Assembly (NCBI GenBank): GCA_030428705.1
Contig: JAUIDI010000003.1
Location: forward strand, 310,001-374,000
DNA length: 64,000 bases
Direction of reading: 5' to 3'
DNA from: Bacteroidia bacterium
Lineage (GTDB): Bacteria; Bacteroidota; Bacteroidia; Flavobacteriales; Flavobacteriaceae
Shown piece after piece: positions 24,142 to 32,278 of this stretch (position 1 is its first letter; the number at the start of each line of letters is the position of its first letter). The notes beneath the pieces were generated by a model. It was not told where the DNA came from and did not search any database. It saw only the letters and a program-made list of their open reading frames with translations. The position numbers were made by a program, and so were the translations under genes.

Positions 24142-24936
24142 TTACCCCCAAAAACTGTAGGCGATTGCGATCAAGCCAACGACAAGGCAATAAATCGCAA
24201 AATAGGTCAATTTGCTTTTTTTGACCAATTGGATCATCCAAGTACAGGCAGCCAGTCCGGCAATGAATGCCGCTATAAATCCTGCACCCATGGCAACATT
24301 GTTTTCACCGTGAAAGCTCAGTTCGCCGCTCATGATATCTTTTGCGATTTTCCCAAAAATCAACGGAACGACCATTAAGAACGAAAATCTGGCGGCCTTG
24401 GTCTTATCCACGCCGAGCAAGACTGAGGTCGAAATCGTGGCCCCGCTGCGCGAAATGCCCGGTAACATGGCAATGGCCTGTGAAATACCTACTATAAAGG
24501 CATTGGAATAGCTTACCTTTTTATCGGTGTCCTTCGCCTTATCGGCAAAAAACAGCAGTACGGCCGTCACTATCAACATGAATCCTACAAAACGTATGTT
24601 TCCTCTAAAAAATGCTTCCAGTTGTTCTTCAAAAAATAAACCCACAAGAACCGCGGGTATCATCGATATGATAATTTTGAGTGAAAATCGGGTCTCTTCG
24701 TTCCATTTAAAACTGAGGAGTCCACGAATGATTTCCCAAACATCCTTCCGAAACACGACGATCGTACTCAATGCTGTCGCGAAATGAAGCACTACTGTGA
24801 ACAATAAGCTTTCTTCGGGTATCGAGCTATCACCTAAAATAGCTTTGCCCAATTCTAAATGTCCACTTGAAGAAACCGGAAGAAATTCCGTCAGTCCCTG
24901 AATAATGCCCAGGATAATGGCGTCTAGGGTATCCAA
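24142..24936 (-). CDS. uppP: undecaprenyl-diphosphatase
   Basis: An inner-membrane phosphatase that recycles undecaprenyl diphosphate to the monophosphate lipid carrier for peptidoglycan and other envelope polymers; it also gives bacitracin resistance. The 264 residues hold both catalytic motifs: GLTEFLPVSSSGHLELG near residue 14 and AMLPGISRSGATISTS near residue 156. About eight membrane helices are visible. It starts 1 base after the DUF3098 stop, so the two are co-translated. Confidence 0.97.
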   Translation of the reverse strand: MDTLDAIILGIIQGLTEFLPVSSSGHLELGKAILGDSSIPEESLLFTVVLHFATALSTIVVFRKDVWEIIRGLLSFKWNEETRFSLKIIISMIPAVLVGLFFEEQLEAFFRGNIRFVGFMLIVTAVLLFFADKAKDTDKKVSYSNAFIVGISQAIAMLPGISRSGATISTSVLLGVDKTKAARFSFLMVVPLIFGKIAKDIMSGELSFHGENNVAMGAGFIAAFIAGLAACTWMIQLVKKSKLTYFAIYCLVVGLIAIAYSFWG

Positions 24937-24937
24937 A

Positions 24938-25207
24938 TTAGTTTTTCTTCTTATGTGGATTCAACAAAATGGCATAGACTTCGATACCGAGACCGATCAA
25001 CACCAAGGTCGGTGCCAATCGAATTCTTCGAAAACTATAGATATCCTCATTGAAGACGTTCGGGTCATCGCTACCGCCGCCGCTCATCAAAATGAAGCCC
25101 AGAACAATAAAGGCGATTCCGATGAACATGAACATATAGTTCTTTTTTTGGAAGATAAATTCTTGCTTAGATGCCTGTATCGTCTGTTGTTTTTGTTTTT
25201 TACCCAT
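24938..25207 (-). CDS. DUF3098 small membrane protein
   Basis: An 89-residue protein with a basic, glutamine-rich start (MGKKQKQQTIQASKQEFIFQ) and two membrane helices (YMFMFIGIAFIVLGFILMSG and LAPTLVLIGLGIEVYAILL) joined by the sequence DPNVFNEDIYSFRRIRLAP. This is the DUF3098 family of Bacteroidota. It is almost always encoded between ftsX and uppP, as here, which suggests a part in cell division or envelope growth. Biochemical function unknown. Confidence 0.92.
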   Translation of the reverse strand: MGKKQKQQTIQASKQEFIFQKKNYMFMFIGIAFIVLGFILMSGGGSDDPNVFNEDIYSFRRIRLAPTLVLIGLGIEVYAILLNPHKKKN

Positions 25208-25297
25208 AATACAAAGTTAACGAAGTTGCGTAAAAAAGTTTAAAAGTTTATGAGTTTATCGTTTTTGTCCGTTGAGTTTGCGCTTGAACTTTAAATT

Positions 25298-26176
25298 TCA
25301 ATAGTATAATTCGTCAGTTCTTAGGTTCAAAAAGCGTTGTGTCGCAAAATACGTACTGATGAACGAAATCAATACGCCGAGAACAAATACCGCAACGAAC
25401 AAAATAATCAACATCGAAGTATCTTTAAAAAGGTTCAATTCTGGAAAAGAGCCGTTTATATAGTAAAGCACACCGGCCAATGCCAACAACGCCAGCAGAC
25501 TGCCCAACATGCCCAATTTGATGTTCGTCCAGATAAAGGGCCTGCGAATAAAGGTCTTAGTCGCGCCTACCATTTGCATGGTCTTGATGATAAAGCGTTT
25601 TGAATAAATCGATAAGCGGATCGAACTATTGATCAACAAGACGGCGATAAAAGTGAAAATGGCACTGGCGACCAAAATCCAGAAACTTATCTTTTTAACG
25701 TTTTCACTCAACAGTCCGACCAAAGGTTTGTCGTAACTCACTTCATCGACGTAATTCTTTTTAGATAATTCGGCAGCGATTTCCTCTATTTTTTCGAGCG
25801 ATACGAAATCGGCCTTCAATTGCACATCGATTGAATTTTTCAACGGATTATAGCCAAGAAATTCTATGAAATTCTCCCCAATTTCCTTGCTATGTTGCTC
25901 GGCGGCTTCTTCCTTTGAGACATACGTCGCCGCCTTGGTATATTCGGCCATGGCCAGACTCTTTTGCAACTGGTCGATTTCGACTTCCTTGGCCGAATCC
26001 TTAAGAAAAAGCGAGATGGTAATCTGTTCCTTGAAATGGTCGGCCATCTTTTTGGTGTTCAAGACCAGAAGGCCCAAGATTCCCAATAAAAAAAGTACCA
26101 ATCCGATACTCAACACCACGGAGAAATACGAAGATATCAGTTTACGCTTTTGATAACTTTCGAAAGATTTGCTCAT
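25298..26176 (-). CDS. ftsX: cell division protein FtsX
   Basis: The membrane partner of the FtsE ATPase that activates peptidoglycan hydrolases at the septum. The start at 26176 (MSKSFESYQKRKLISSYFSV) matches relatives; an ATG at 26236 adds 20 unrelated residues. The 292-residue product has one helix near the N-terminus (VVLSIGLVLFLLGILGLLVL), an extracytoplasmic domain (about 55-165) and three C-terminal helices of the FtsX permease fold with the cytoplasmic motif FIIKTMQMVGATKTFIRRPF. ftsE is not in the window, as is usual in Bacteroidota where the two genes are separate. It heads the ftsX-DUF3098-uppP-truB row. Confidence 0.95.
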   Translation of the reverse strand: MSKSFESYQKRKLISSYFSVVLSIGLVLFLLGILGLLVLNTKKMADHFKEQITISLFLKDSAKEVEIDQLQKSLAMAEYTKAATYVSKEEAAEQHSKEIGENFIEFLGYNPLKNSIDVQLKADFVSLEKIEEIAAELSKKNYVDEVSYDKPLVGLLSENVKKISFWILVASAIFTFIAVLLINSSIRLSIYSKRFIIKTMQMVGATKTFIRRPFIWTNIKLGMLGSLLALLALAGVLYYINGSFPELNLFKDTSMLIILFVAVFVLGVLISFISTYFATQRFLNLRTDELYY

Positions 26177-26223
26177 ATCTGGGGAATGAAAGTGTAAAAG
26201 TAGGAAAGTAATTTGATTAAACT

Positions 26224-26231
26224 TATTTTTG
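26224..26231 (+). promoter_or_regulatory. -7 promoter element of leuS
   Basis: TATTTTTG is an exact TAnnTTTG in the ftsX/leuS divergent gap, 81 bases before the leuS ATG at 26312. No -33 element is evident at the proper distance. Confidence 0.4.
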
Positions 26232-26311
26232 TGCATTAGGTAATAAGGAGATCACGAAGGATGCTCGCACACGAGATTCCGGATGTGGTCATTTGTTTTT
26301 ATGGAAGTAAG

Positions 26312-29300
26312 ATGAACTACAATTTCAACGAAATTGAGGCCAAGTGGCAAAAGTATTGGGCCGAACACCAAACCTTTAAGGCGGAGAATAATTCGGATAA
26401 AGAGAAGTTTTACGTGCTCGATATGTTTCCATATCCCTCTGGGGCAGGACTTCACGTAGGCCACCCATTGGGTTATATCGCAAGCGATATTTATGCCCGC
26501 TACAAAAGGCATAAAGGTTTTAACGTCTTACACCCACAAGGCTATGATTCCTTTGGATTGCCCGCGGAGCAATATGCCATTCAAACGGGCCAACATCCGG
26601 CGATTACTACGGAAGAAAATATCAAAACCTATAGAAGGCAGTTAGACCAACTCGGATTCTCCTTTGATTGGAACCGTGAGGTACGTACCTCGGATCCAAA
26701 ATATTACAAATGGACACAATGGATCTTTATTCAACTGTTCAATTCGTGGTACAACAAAGATTTGGACAAGGCCGAGGACATAGAAACCTTGATTTCAAAA
26801 TTTGCTGCGGAAGGAAATACCAAGGTCAATGCGGCCTGCGATGAAGATGTTTCGCAGTTTTCGGCAGATGACTGGAATTCTTTTTCAAGCAAGGAGCAGC
26901 AAGGAATCTTGCTCAAATACCGATTGACCTATTTGGCCGACACCGAAGTGAATTGGGTTCCGGCCTTGGGTACGGTTTTGGCCAATGACGAAATCGTAAA
27001 TGGAGTTTCCGAGCGTGGCGGCCACCCCGTGGTACGCAAGAAAATGACCCAATGGAGCATGCGCATCACAGCCTATGCCCAACGCTTGCTCGACGGATTG
27101 AACACTATCGATTGGCCACAGCCTTTAAAAGATTCACAGACAAATTGGATCGGTAGGTCGGAGGGAGCAAGTGTTAATTTTAAGGTTCTCCCCCTGGCCC
27201 CCTCCGAGGGAGGGGGAATCACTCCTCGGTATATTACCGCAGATTCGGATTTATATCCTGTTTTATTGGAACGGGCTAAGGAGATGCGTAAAAATCCAAC
27301 TGCCGCTGAAGATAAACTATGGCAGGCCCTAAGAAGAAAAAATCTTGATGTCCGATTTAGGCGACAGCATCCCATTTACAGATTTATTGTCGATTTTGTT
27401 TGCCTCGAGAAAGGATTGATAATCGAAGTTGACGGGAAAATTCATAAATATCAATTGGACAACGATGCCCAGCGCACCCTTGAACTGGAGCAAAAAAAGG
27501 GATATACGGTCATACGATTCGCCAATGACGAGGTACTAAATGATTTGGAAAGAGTGGTTTCGGAAATTGAGGGTGTGTTGAGCTTCCTCCCCTTTGGGGA
27601 GGGTCGGGGAGGGGATTTTGAAATCGAAGTCTTCACCACCCGTCCAGATACCATTTTCGGGGCCTCGTTCATGACACTTGCACCGGAACATGAACTGGTG
27701 CCAAAAATCACGACCCCGGAACAAAAAGCCGAGGTCGAGGCCTATATCGAAGCGACCGCGAAACGTTCCGAGCGGGATCGTATGGCCGATGTAAAAACGG
27801 TTTCTGGTGCGTTTACGGGTGCGTATGCCGAACATCCGTTTACCAAAGAACCCGTTCCCATTTGGATCGGCGACTATGTCTTGGCGGGCTACGGTACCGG
27901 GGCAGTGATGTCCGTGCCCTGTGGGGATCAACGCGACTATGATTTTGCCAAGCATTTCGGTATTCCTATTCCGAATATTTTCGAGGGCATCGATATTTCG
28001 GAGGAAGCTTTTGCTGATAAGGAAAAGACAATTATCGCCAATTCCGATTTTCTAAACGGACTCTCCTATAAAGAAGCCGTAAAAAAAGTGATCGCCGAAT
28101 TGGAAAAAATCGGTCAGGGCAAGGGCAAAGTGAATTACCGATTGCGTGATGCCGTTTTTAGCAGACAGCGGTATTGGGGCGAACCCTTTCCGGTGTATTA
28201 CGATGAAGACGGTATGCCGCAAATGTTGGATGAGAAATTTTTGCCGCTCGAGCTGCCCGAAGTCGATAAATACTTACCGACGGAAACCGGAGACCCTCCA
28301 TTGGGCAATGCCAAAAAATGGCATTGGTTGCAATACGGTGATAATGGAAAGGTGGTATCCAAAGAAGAATTTGAAAATTCCTCCCCTTCGGGAAGGTCGG
28401 GCGGACCTTTGGAGCTGAACACCATGCCTGGCTGGGCAGGCAGTTCGCAATACTTCAACCGCTATATGGATCCCCACAACGACAAGGAAATCTTTTCACA
28501 GGAAGCTATTGACTATTGGCAAGATGTAGATCTGTATATTGGCGGTAGTGAACATGCCACGGGGCATTTACTGTACAGCCGTTTTTGGCAAAAATTTATG
28601 TTCGATATGGGGTTGGTGCCCAAAGTCGAGTTTGCGAAAAAACTGATTAATCAGGGGATGATTACAGGGACAAGCGGCTATGCTTTTTTCACATTTTATT
28701 CATTGATTGATGAAGCTACCAAAAAGGTAGTAGTTGACAGAAGATACGTTTTTATTCCAAAGGATGTTTATGATAATGCTATTTCTTTGAGTTTAACTAG
28801 TGAAGTTGATCAAATTGTTAAGGAGTCTATTTGGGAGGTGATACCAGAAGATTTTCGAGAAGGAATTTTAAAAAAGGAATTAATTTTTATTTCTCCGATT
28901 GCGAAGACCCATGTTGATGTTTCCTTAATAAATGCTTCCGATCAATTGGATATCGATGGCTTTAAAAAATGGCAGCCTGAATATAAGAATGCTGAATTTA
29001 TTCTTGAAAATGGCAAATATATTGTTGGCCGCGAAGTGGAAAAAATGTCCAAATCCAAATACAATGTCGTGAATCCCGATGATATTTGTGAGGAGTACGG
29101 GGCGGACAGCCTTCGCATGTACGAAATGTTTCTGGGTCCATTAGAGCAATCAAAACCCTGGAACACGGCCGGGATCACGGGTGTACACTCCTTTTTGAAA
29201 AAATTATGGAAACTCTATTCCCCCTTTGAAGGGCCTGTCCTGAGCGGAGCCGAAGGGGGTCAGGGGGATGTAAATTCGGAAGCTACATCGGAGAATCTAA

Positions 29301-29749
29301 AAACGTTGCACAAAACCATCAAAAAAGTCGAGGACGACATCGAAAACTTTAGTTTCAACACCTCGGTCTCCACGTTTATGATATGTGTCAACGAACTGAC
29401 CGCACAAAAATGTACGAGCCGTGAAATTTTGGAGCCATTGGCGATTTTGGTGTCACCCTATGCCCCGCATATTGCCGAAGAACTTTGGGAGAAATTAGGT
29501 CATGGAGAGTCGATAGCCTTTGCGCCCTTTCCGAAATTTGAGCAAAAATATTTGGTGGAAAGTACCAAGGAGTACCCGATTTCCTTCAATGGAAAAATGC
29601 GTTTTACGATGGAACTTCCGTTAGACCTAAGCAAAGAAGAAATCGAAACGGCGGTCATGACGAATGAAAAAACGCAACAACAATTAGAGGGCCGAACGCC
29701 CAAAAAAGTAATCGTAGTGCCCGGTAAGATCGTTAATATTGTAGGGTAA
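26312..29749 (+). CDS. leuS: leucyl-tRNA synthetase with in-frame DUF559 nuclease-like and repeat insertions
   Basis: Charges tRNA-Leu. The start is Met 26312 ([16 protein letters not shown]); an ATG at 26261 is less likely. At 1145 residues it is about 200 longer than I expect for the family. Catalytic signatures are intact: HVGH (48-51), editing-site TTRPDTIFG (442-450), [19 protein letters not shown], and KMSKS (911-915). Residues 293-435 (27188-27616) are an extra module with a DUF559 endonuclease-like domain inserted just before the editing motif. Residues 690-698 and a segment near 970-986 are translated palindromic repeats. About residues 786-905 are encoded by AT-rich DNA and contain an expanded loop before [11 protein letters not shown]. 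The frame is never broken, so the enlarged enzyme is presumably made and active. Confidence 0.96.
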   Translation: MNYNFNEIEAKWQKYWAEHQTFKAENNSDKEKFYVLDMFPYPSGAGLHVGHPLGYIASDIYARYKRHKGFNVLHPQGYDSFGLPAEQYAIQTGQHPAITTEENIKTYRRQLDQLGFSFDWNREVRTSDPKYYKWTQWIFIQLFNSWYNKDLDKAEDIETLISKFAAEGNTKVNAACDEDVSQFSADDWNSFSSKEQQGILLKYRLTYLADTEVNWVPALGTVLANDEIVNGVSERGGHPVVRKKMTQWSMRITAYAQRLLDGLNTIDWPQPLKDSQTNWIGRSEGASVNFKVLPLAPSEGGGITPRYITADSDLYPVLLERAKEMRKNPTAAEDKLWQALRRKNLDVRFRRQHPIYRFIVDFVCLEKGLIIEVDGKIHKYQLDNDAQRTLELEQKKGYTVIRFANDEVLNDLERVVSEIEGVLSFLPFGEGRGGDFEIEVFTTRPDTIFGASFMTLAPEHELVPKITTPEQKAEVEAYIEATAKRSERDRMADVKTVSGAFTGAYAEHPFTKEPVPIWIGDYVLAGYGTGAVMSVPCGDQRDYDFAKHFGIPIPNIFEGIDISEEAFADKEKTIIANSDFLNGLSYKEAVKKVIAELEKIGQGKGKVNYRLRDAVFSRQRYWGEPFPVYYDEDGMPQMLDEKFLPLELPEVDKYLPTETGDPPLGNAKKWHWLQYGDNGKVVSKEEFENSSPSGRSGGPLELNTMPGWAGSSQYFNRYMDPHNDKEIFSQEAIDYWQDVDLYIGGSEHATGHLLYSRFWQKFMFDMGLVPKVEFAKKLINQGMITGTSGYAFFTFYSLIDEATKKVVVDRRYVFIPKDVYDNAISLSLTSEVDQIVKESIWEVIPEDFREGILKKELIFISPIAKTHVDVSLINASDQLDIDGFKKWQPEYKNAEFILENGKYIVGREVEKMSKSKYNVVNPDDICEEYGADSLRMYEMFLGPLEQSKPWNTAGITGVHSFLKKLWKLYSPFEGPVLSGAEGGQGDVNSEATSENLKTLHKTIKKVEDDIENFSFNTSVSTFMICVNELTAQKCTSREILEPLAILVSPYAPHIAEELWEKLGHGESIAFAPFPKFEQKYLVESTKEYPISFNGKMRFTMELPLDLSKEEIETAVMTNEKTQQQLEGRTPKKVIVVPGKIVNIVG
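27188..27217 (-). repeat. GC-rich palindromic repeat, left end of the DUF559 cassette
   Basis: The copy contains the palindrome CCCTCCGAGGGAGGG and on the minus strand ends in CCAGGGGGAG. It is translated as [10 protein letters not shown]. Its orientation is opposite to the right-hand copy. Confidence 0.75.
27586..27614 (+). repeat. GC-rich palindromic repeat, right end of the DUF559 cassette
   Basis: CCTCCCCTTTGGGGAGG followed by GTCGGGGAGGGG. It is translated as LPFGEGRGG. It is nearly the same as the intergenic copy at 62911-62939. Confidence 0.75.
28379..28405 (+). repeat. third palindromic repeat copy inside leuS
   Basis: TCCTCCCCTTCGGGAAGG followed by TCGGGCGGA, translated as SSPSGRSGG (residues 690-698), just before the conserved [13 protein letters not shown] motif of LeuRS. 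It is in frame and diverged from the other copies. Confidence 0.65.
29219..29268 (+). repeat. fourth palindromic repeat copy in leuS, split by a nested 24-base insertion
   Basis: TCCCCCTTTGAAGGG is interrupted and resumes as GAAGGGGGTCAGGGGGA. The interrupting 18 bases (CCTGTCCTGAGCGGAGCC, 29234-29251) are flanked by the direct repeat GAAGGG (29228-29233 and 29252-29257). The net gain is 24 bases or 8 codons (PVLSGAEG), keeping the frame. Confidence 0.7.
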
Positions 29750-29862
29750 TTTTCAAAGCATGGCAGGAAATCCGTAGGTCCCGGCAACAACGTTTGGGGT
29801 TTCGCGAACCTCAAGTTTAGAATCCGGAAAACCGGGAATAGATAAAAACCAATAAACCGACC

Positions 29863-30117
29863 ATGGGCAACATTGAAATATTAGGTTTGGTGGCCGCTGC
29901 GATCACCACCTCAGGATTTATTCCGCAAGTCTACAAAATCTGGAAAGAGAAATCCACCCATGATATTTCCTTGAATATGTACCTGCTCCTGACATTAGGA
30001 TTGACGCTATGGCTGATCTATGGAATCAATATCGGAAGTTTGCCCGTAATTTTGGCCAACGGCATCACCTTATTGCTCGTTCTGAGCATTGTATTCCTTA
30101 AATTAAAATATAAATAA
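29863..30117 (+). CDS. SemiSWEET sugar transporter
   Basis: An 84-residue protein with three membrane helices forming one PQ-loop repeat (about 5-23, 38-55, 60-80). The hallmark proline-glutamine pair is in SGFIPQVYKIWKEKSTHDIS, exactly as in bacterial SemiSWEETs, which dimerise to carry sugars such as sucrose or glucose across the inner membrane. The substrate is not predictable. It stands alone, 113 bases after leuS, and ends in a strong hairpin. Confidence 0.93.
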   Translation: MGNIEILGLVAAAITTSGFIPQVYKIWKEKSTHDISLNMYLLLTLGLTLWLIYGINIGSLPVILANGITLLLVLSIVFLKLKYK

Positions 30118-30119
30118 AA

Positions 30120-30159
30120 TACAATTACACCCCCCCAATTTTTAGGGGGTGTAATTGTA
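30120..30159. terminator. 15-base-pair hairpin after the SemiSWEET gene
   Basis: TACAATTACACCCCC (30120-30134) pairs perfectly with GGGGGTGTAATTGTA (30145-30159) around a 10-base loop. There is no T tract on the plus strand, only AAAAAATATC. It is most likely a terminator or mRNA-stabilising 3' hairpin. Confidence 0.65.
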
Positions 30160-30261
30160 AAAAATATCTTTTTTGAAGATTAACCCCCTCTTTTTATCGA
30201 TTTTATTTCCATTTACAATATAATAGTCTGAATTTCGGAATGTAATTCAAAAATCCTAAAA

Positions 30262-31362
30262 ATGACTATTGGTGTTCCAAAAGAAATCAAGAACAATGAA
30301 AGCCGTGTAGGAATGACCCCTGCAGGTGTTTTCGAACTGGTCAAAAATGACCATACCGTTTATGTACAATCAAGCGCCGGAGAGGGCAGCGGATTCTTCG
30401 ATGCCGATTACCAACAGGCGGGGGCGATTATTTTGGATACTATTGGTCAGGTATATGCCTTGAGTGATATGATCGTCAAGGTAAAGGAGCCGATAGCCGA
30501 AGAATACGATTATATAAAGAAGGACCAAGTGGTCTTTACTTATTTTCATTTCGCTTCTAGCGAACCATTGACCAAGGCCATGATTAAAAGTGAAGCGATT
30601 TGTATCGCCTACGAAACGGTCGAGGATGAGGATGGAACCTTGCCTTTATTGACGCCTATGTCGGAAGTGGCGGGTCGAATGGCGATTCAGCAAGGGGCCA
30701 AATATCTTGAAAAACCTGTTAAGGGCCGAGGCGTTCTTTTAGGGGGCGTACCTGGCGTTGCCCCGGGCAAGGTTTTGGTTTTGGGTGCTGGCGTCGTAGG
30801 TATTCAGGCTGCAAAAATGGCAGCAGGTCTTGGGGCTCACGTCACCATTTTGGACATCAACATGAAAAGATTGCGCTATGTAAACGATGTAATGCCCTCA
30901 CATGTCGTTACCGAGTTTTCGAATGAATTCAATATCAGAAAGCACATAAAAGATCATGATCTTATTGTGGGTGGTGTATTGTTGAAAGGGGCCAAAGCTC
31001 CCAATTTGATAACAAGGGATATGCTCAAACAGATGCGTCCCGGAACGGTAATCGTCGATGTCGCGGTAGACCAAGGGGGTTGTGTCGAAACCACTAGGCC
31101 GACGACCCATGAGGATCCAGTTTACATTATTGATGATGTCGTACATTATTCGGTGGCCAATATGCCGGGCGCCGTTCCCTATACCTCGACAATGGCCCTG
31201 ACCAATGTTACATTGCCCTATGTATTGAAATTGGCGAATTTGGGTTGGGAAAAAGCGACCGAAATAGACGAATCGTTGCACAAAGGTTTGAATATTGTAA
31301 AAGGAGATGTCGTTTATAAAGAAATTATCGAGGCCTTTGGTTGGGAAGGTGTATTGGCATAA
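30262..31362 (+). CDS. ald: alanine dehydrogenase
   Basis: Catalyses NAD-dependent oxidative deamination of L-alanine to pyruvate and ammonia, or the reverse. The 366 residues start with the family's opening (MTIGVPKEIKNNESRVGMTPAG) and contain the substrate-binding region (VKVKEPIAEEYDYI), the active-site histidine segment TYFHFASSEPLT near residue 95, and the NAD-binding fold VLVLGAGVVGIQAAKMAAGLGA near residue 172. Length is standard. It is monocistronic with a strong terminator 25 bases downstream. An Lrp/AsnC regulator encoded 0.9 kb away could respond to alanine or other amino acids, which is inference. Confidence 0.97.
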   Translation: MTIGVPKEIKNNESRVGMTPAGVFELVKNDHTVYVQSSAGEGSGFFDADYQQAGAIILDTIGQVYALSDMIVKVKEPIAEEYDYIKKDQVVFTYFHFASSEPLTKAMIKSEAICIAYETVEDEDGTLPLLTPMSEVAGRMAIQQGAKYLEKPVKGRGVLLGGVPGVAPGKVLVLGAGVVGIQAAKMAAGLGAHVTILDINMKRLRYVNDVMPSHVVTEFSNEFNIRKHIKDHDLIVGGVLLKGAKAPNLITRDMLKQMRPGTVIVDVAVDQGGCVETTRPTTHEDPVYIIDDVVHYSVANMPGAVPYTSTMALTNVTLPYVLKLANLGWEKATEIDESLHKGLNIVKGDVVYKEIIEAFGWEGVLA

Positions 31363-31387
31363 AAGTACATTTTGTCAGTTAATGAAG

Positions 31388-31415
31388 AACCCCGCCCATT
31401 GTGGCGGGGTTTTTG
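31388..31415 (+). terminator. rho-independent terminator of ald
   Basis: AACCCCGCC (31388-31396) pairs with GGCGGGGTT (31403-31411) around the loop CATTGT and runs into TTTTT. Confidence 0.93.
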
Positions 31416-31488
31416 CTTTGATGGTATGGATTCTGAACCTAAAAAAGGAATCTTTACTATATTTAATAAAATTTAAATCGAACATACT

Positions 31489-32187
31489 ATGGGAATGGGA
31501 TATTGGATATTAATCGGAGGCATTGGCCTGATCAGTATGCTGGTAAGCGGCAGACTGAAAAGCAAGTTCGCCAAATACTCAAAAGTGCATCTTCAAAACG
31601 GAATGAGCGGTGCCGAAATCGCCGAAAAAATGTTGGCGGATCATGGCATTCGCGATGTCAAGGTCGTTTCTACACCGGGCATGTTGTCGGACCATTACAA
31701 CCCGAGAAACAAAACCGTGAATCTAAGTGAAGGTGTCTATAGTCAACGCAATGCAGCTGCAGCCGCGGTCGCTGCACATGAATGTGGCCATGCCGTGCAA
31801 CATGCACAGGCCTATGAATGGTTGACCATGCGCTCGAAATTGGTTCCGGTGGTCAGTGTGACATCAGGCATGTCGATGTGGGTGGTTTTCGGCGGATTGA
31901 TGCTAGGTGCTGCCGCAGGTGTGGGCCTCGGTTATTGGATTGCCGTTATCGGTCTGGGCATGATGGCACTCGCCACATTATTTAGTTTTGTTACCCTACC
32001 AGTAGAATATGATGCGAGCAATCGCGCCTTGGCATGGTTGAAAGCTAAGAACATCGTTACCCAACAAGAATATAAAGGTTCCGAAGATGCCTTGAAATGG
32101 GCGGCCCGCACCTATTTGGTTGCTGCCATTGGCTCATTGGCGACCCTGATTTATTTTGGACTTCAGGTATTCGGCGGAAGGGATTAA
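31489..32187 (+). CDS. membrane zinc metallopeptidase (YugP type)
   Basis: A 232-residue inner-membrane protein of the neutral zinc metallopeptidase (YugP) family. The zinc motif HECGH lies in VAAHECGHAVQHAQAYEWL near residue 97. Helices are seen at about 3-20, then two or three after the active site (SGMSMWVVFGGLMLGAAAGVG, IAVIGLGMMALATLFSF) and one at the C-terminus. The conserved PVEYDASNRALAWL segment near residue 167 supplies further family support. Substrates are unknown. It has its own terminator. Confidence 0.93.
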   Translation: MGMGYWILIGGIGLISMLVSGRLKSKFAKYSKVHLQNGMSGAEIAEKMLADHGIRDVKVVSTPGMLSDHYNPRNKTVNLSEGVYSQRNAAAAAVAAHECGHAVQHAQAYEWLTMRSKLVPVVSVTSGMSMWVVFGGLMLGAAAGVGLGYWIAVIGLGMMALATLFSFVTLPVEYDASNRALAWLKAKNIVTQQEYKGSEDALKWAARTYLVAAIGSLATLIYFGLQVFGGRD

Positions 32188-32196
32188 GCGACAAGC

Positions 32197-32218
32197 TAAG
32201 GGCTTTCCGAAGCCCTTA
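32197..32218 (+). terminator. hairpin after the metallopeptidase gene
   Basis: A perfect 9-base-pair stem TAAGGGCTT / AAGCCCTTA with the tetraloop TCCG starts 10 bases after the stop codon. It is followed by TTTCC, a modest T tract. Confidence 0.75.
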
Positions 32219-32237
32219 TTTCCGCTATTCTAAAATC

Positions 32238-32276
32238 AAACCCGTAAAGTTTAGAAAAGATTTTACGGGTTTTTTG
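32238..32276. terminator. bidirectional terminator between convergent genes
   Basis: AAACCCGTAAA (32238-32248) pairs with TTTACGGGTTT (32262-32272) and runs into a T tract on the plus strand. It lies immediately before the stop of the minus-strand Lrp gene, so it can end transcription from both sides. Confidence 0.85.
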
Positions 32277-32278
32277 TA

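Larger units (their letters stand above)
27188..27616 (+). mobile_element. DUF559 nuclease cassette bounded by inverted GC-rich repeats, inside leuS
   Basis: A 429-base in-frame insertion (143 codons). The interior encodes a DUF559-like domain: [20 protein letters not shown], then [14 protein letters not shown] and [14 protein letters not shown]. The D...E-x-D residues (D361, E372, D374 in LeuS numbering) fit the PD-(D/E)xK / Vsr-like nuclease pattern, followed by [19 protein letters not shown]. The left boundary (27188-27217) and right boundary (27586-27614) are copies of one repeat in opposite orientation. There is no start codon or stop codon for independent expression, so the domain exists only as part of LeuS. 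Stand-alone DUF559 genes with similar flanks are common in flavobacteria as far as I recall. Mobility is inferred. Confidence 0.8.

Noticed and set aside
27188-27616. Intein or intron inside leuS
   Set aside because: The boundaries lack an intein's first Cys/Ser and terminal His-Asn plus Cys/Ser/Thr. There is no stop or splice-like structure, and the reading frame is continuous, so the extra residues are expected to remain in the protein.
27536-27955. Minus-strand open frames over the DUF559 cassette in leuS
   Set aside because: They have low-complexity glycine/histidine or serine/proline composition and no independent support; the plus strand carries the nuclease motifs.
29794-29814. Terminator after leuS
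   Set aside because: TTGGGGTT and AACCTCAA form a short stem with one G-U pair, but no T tract follows, so it is too weak to list.
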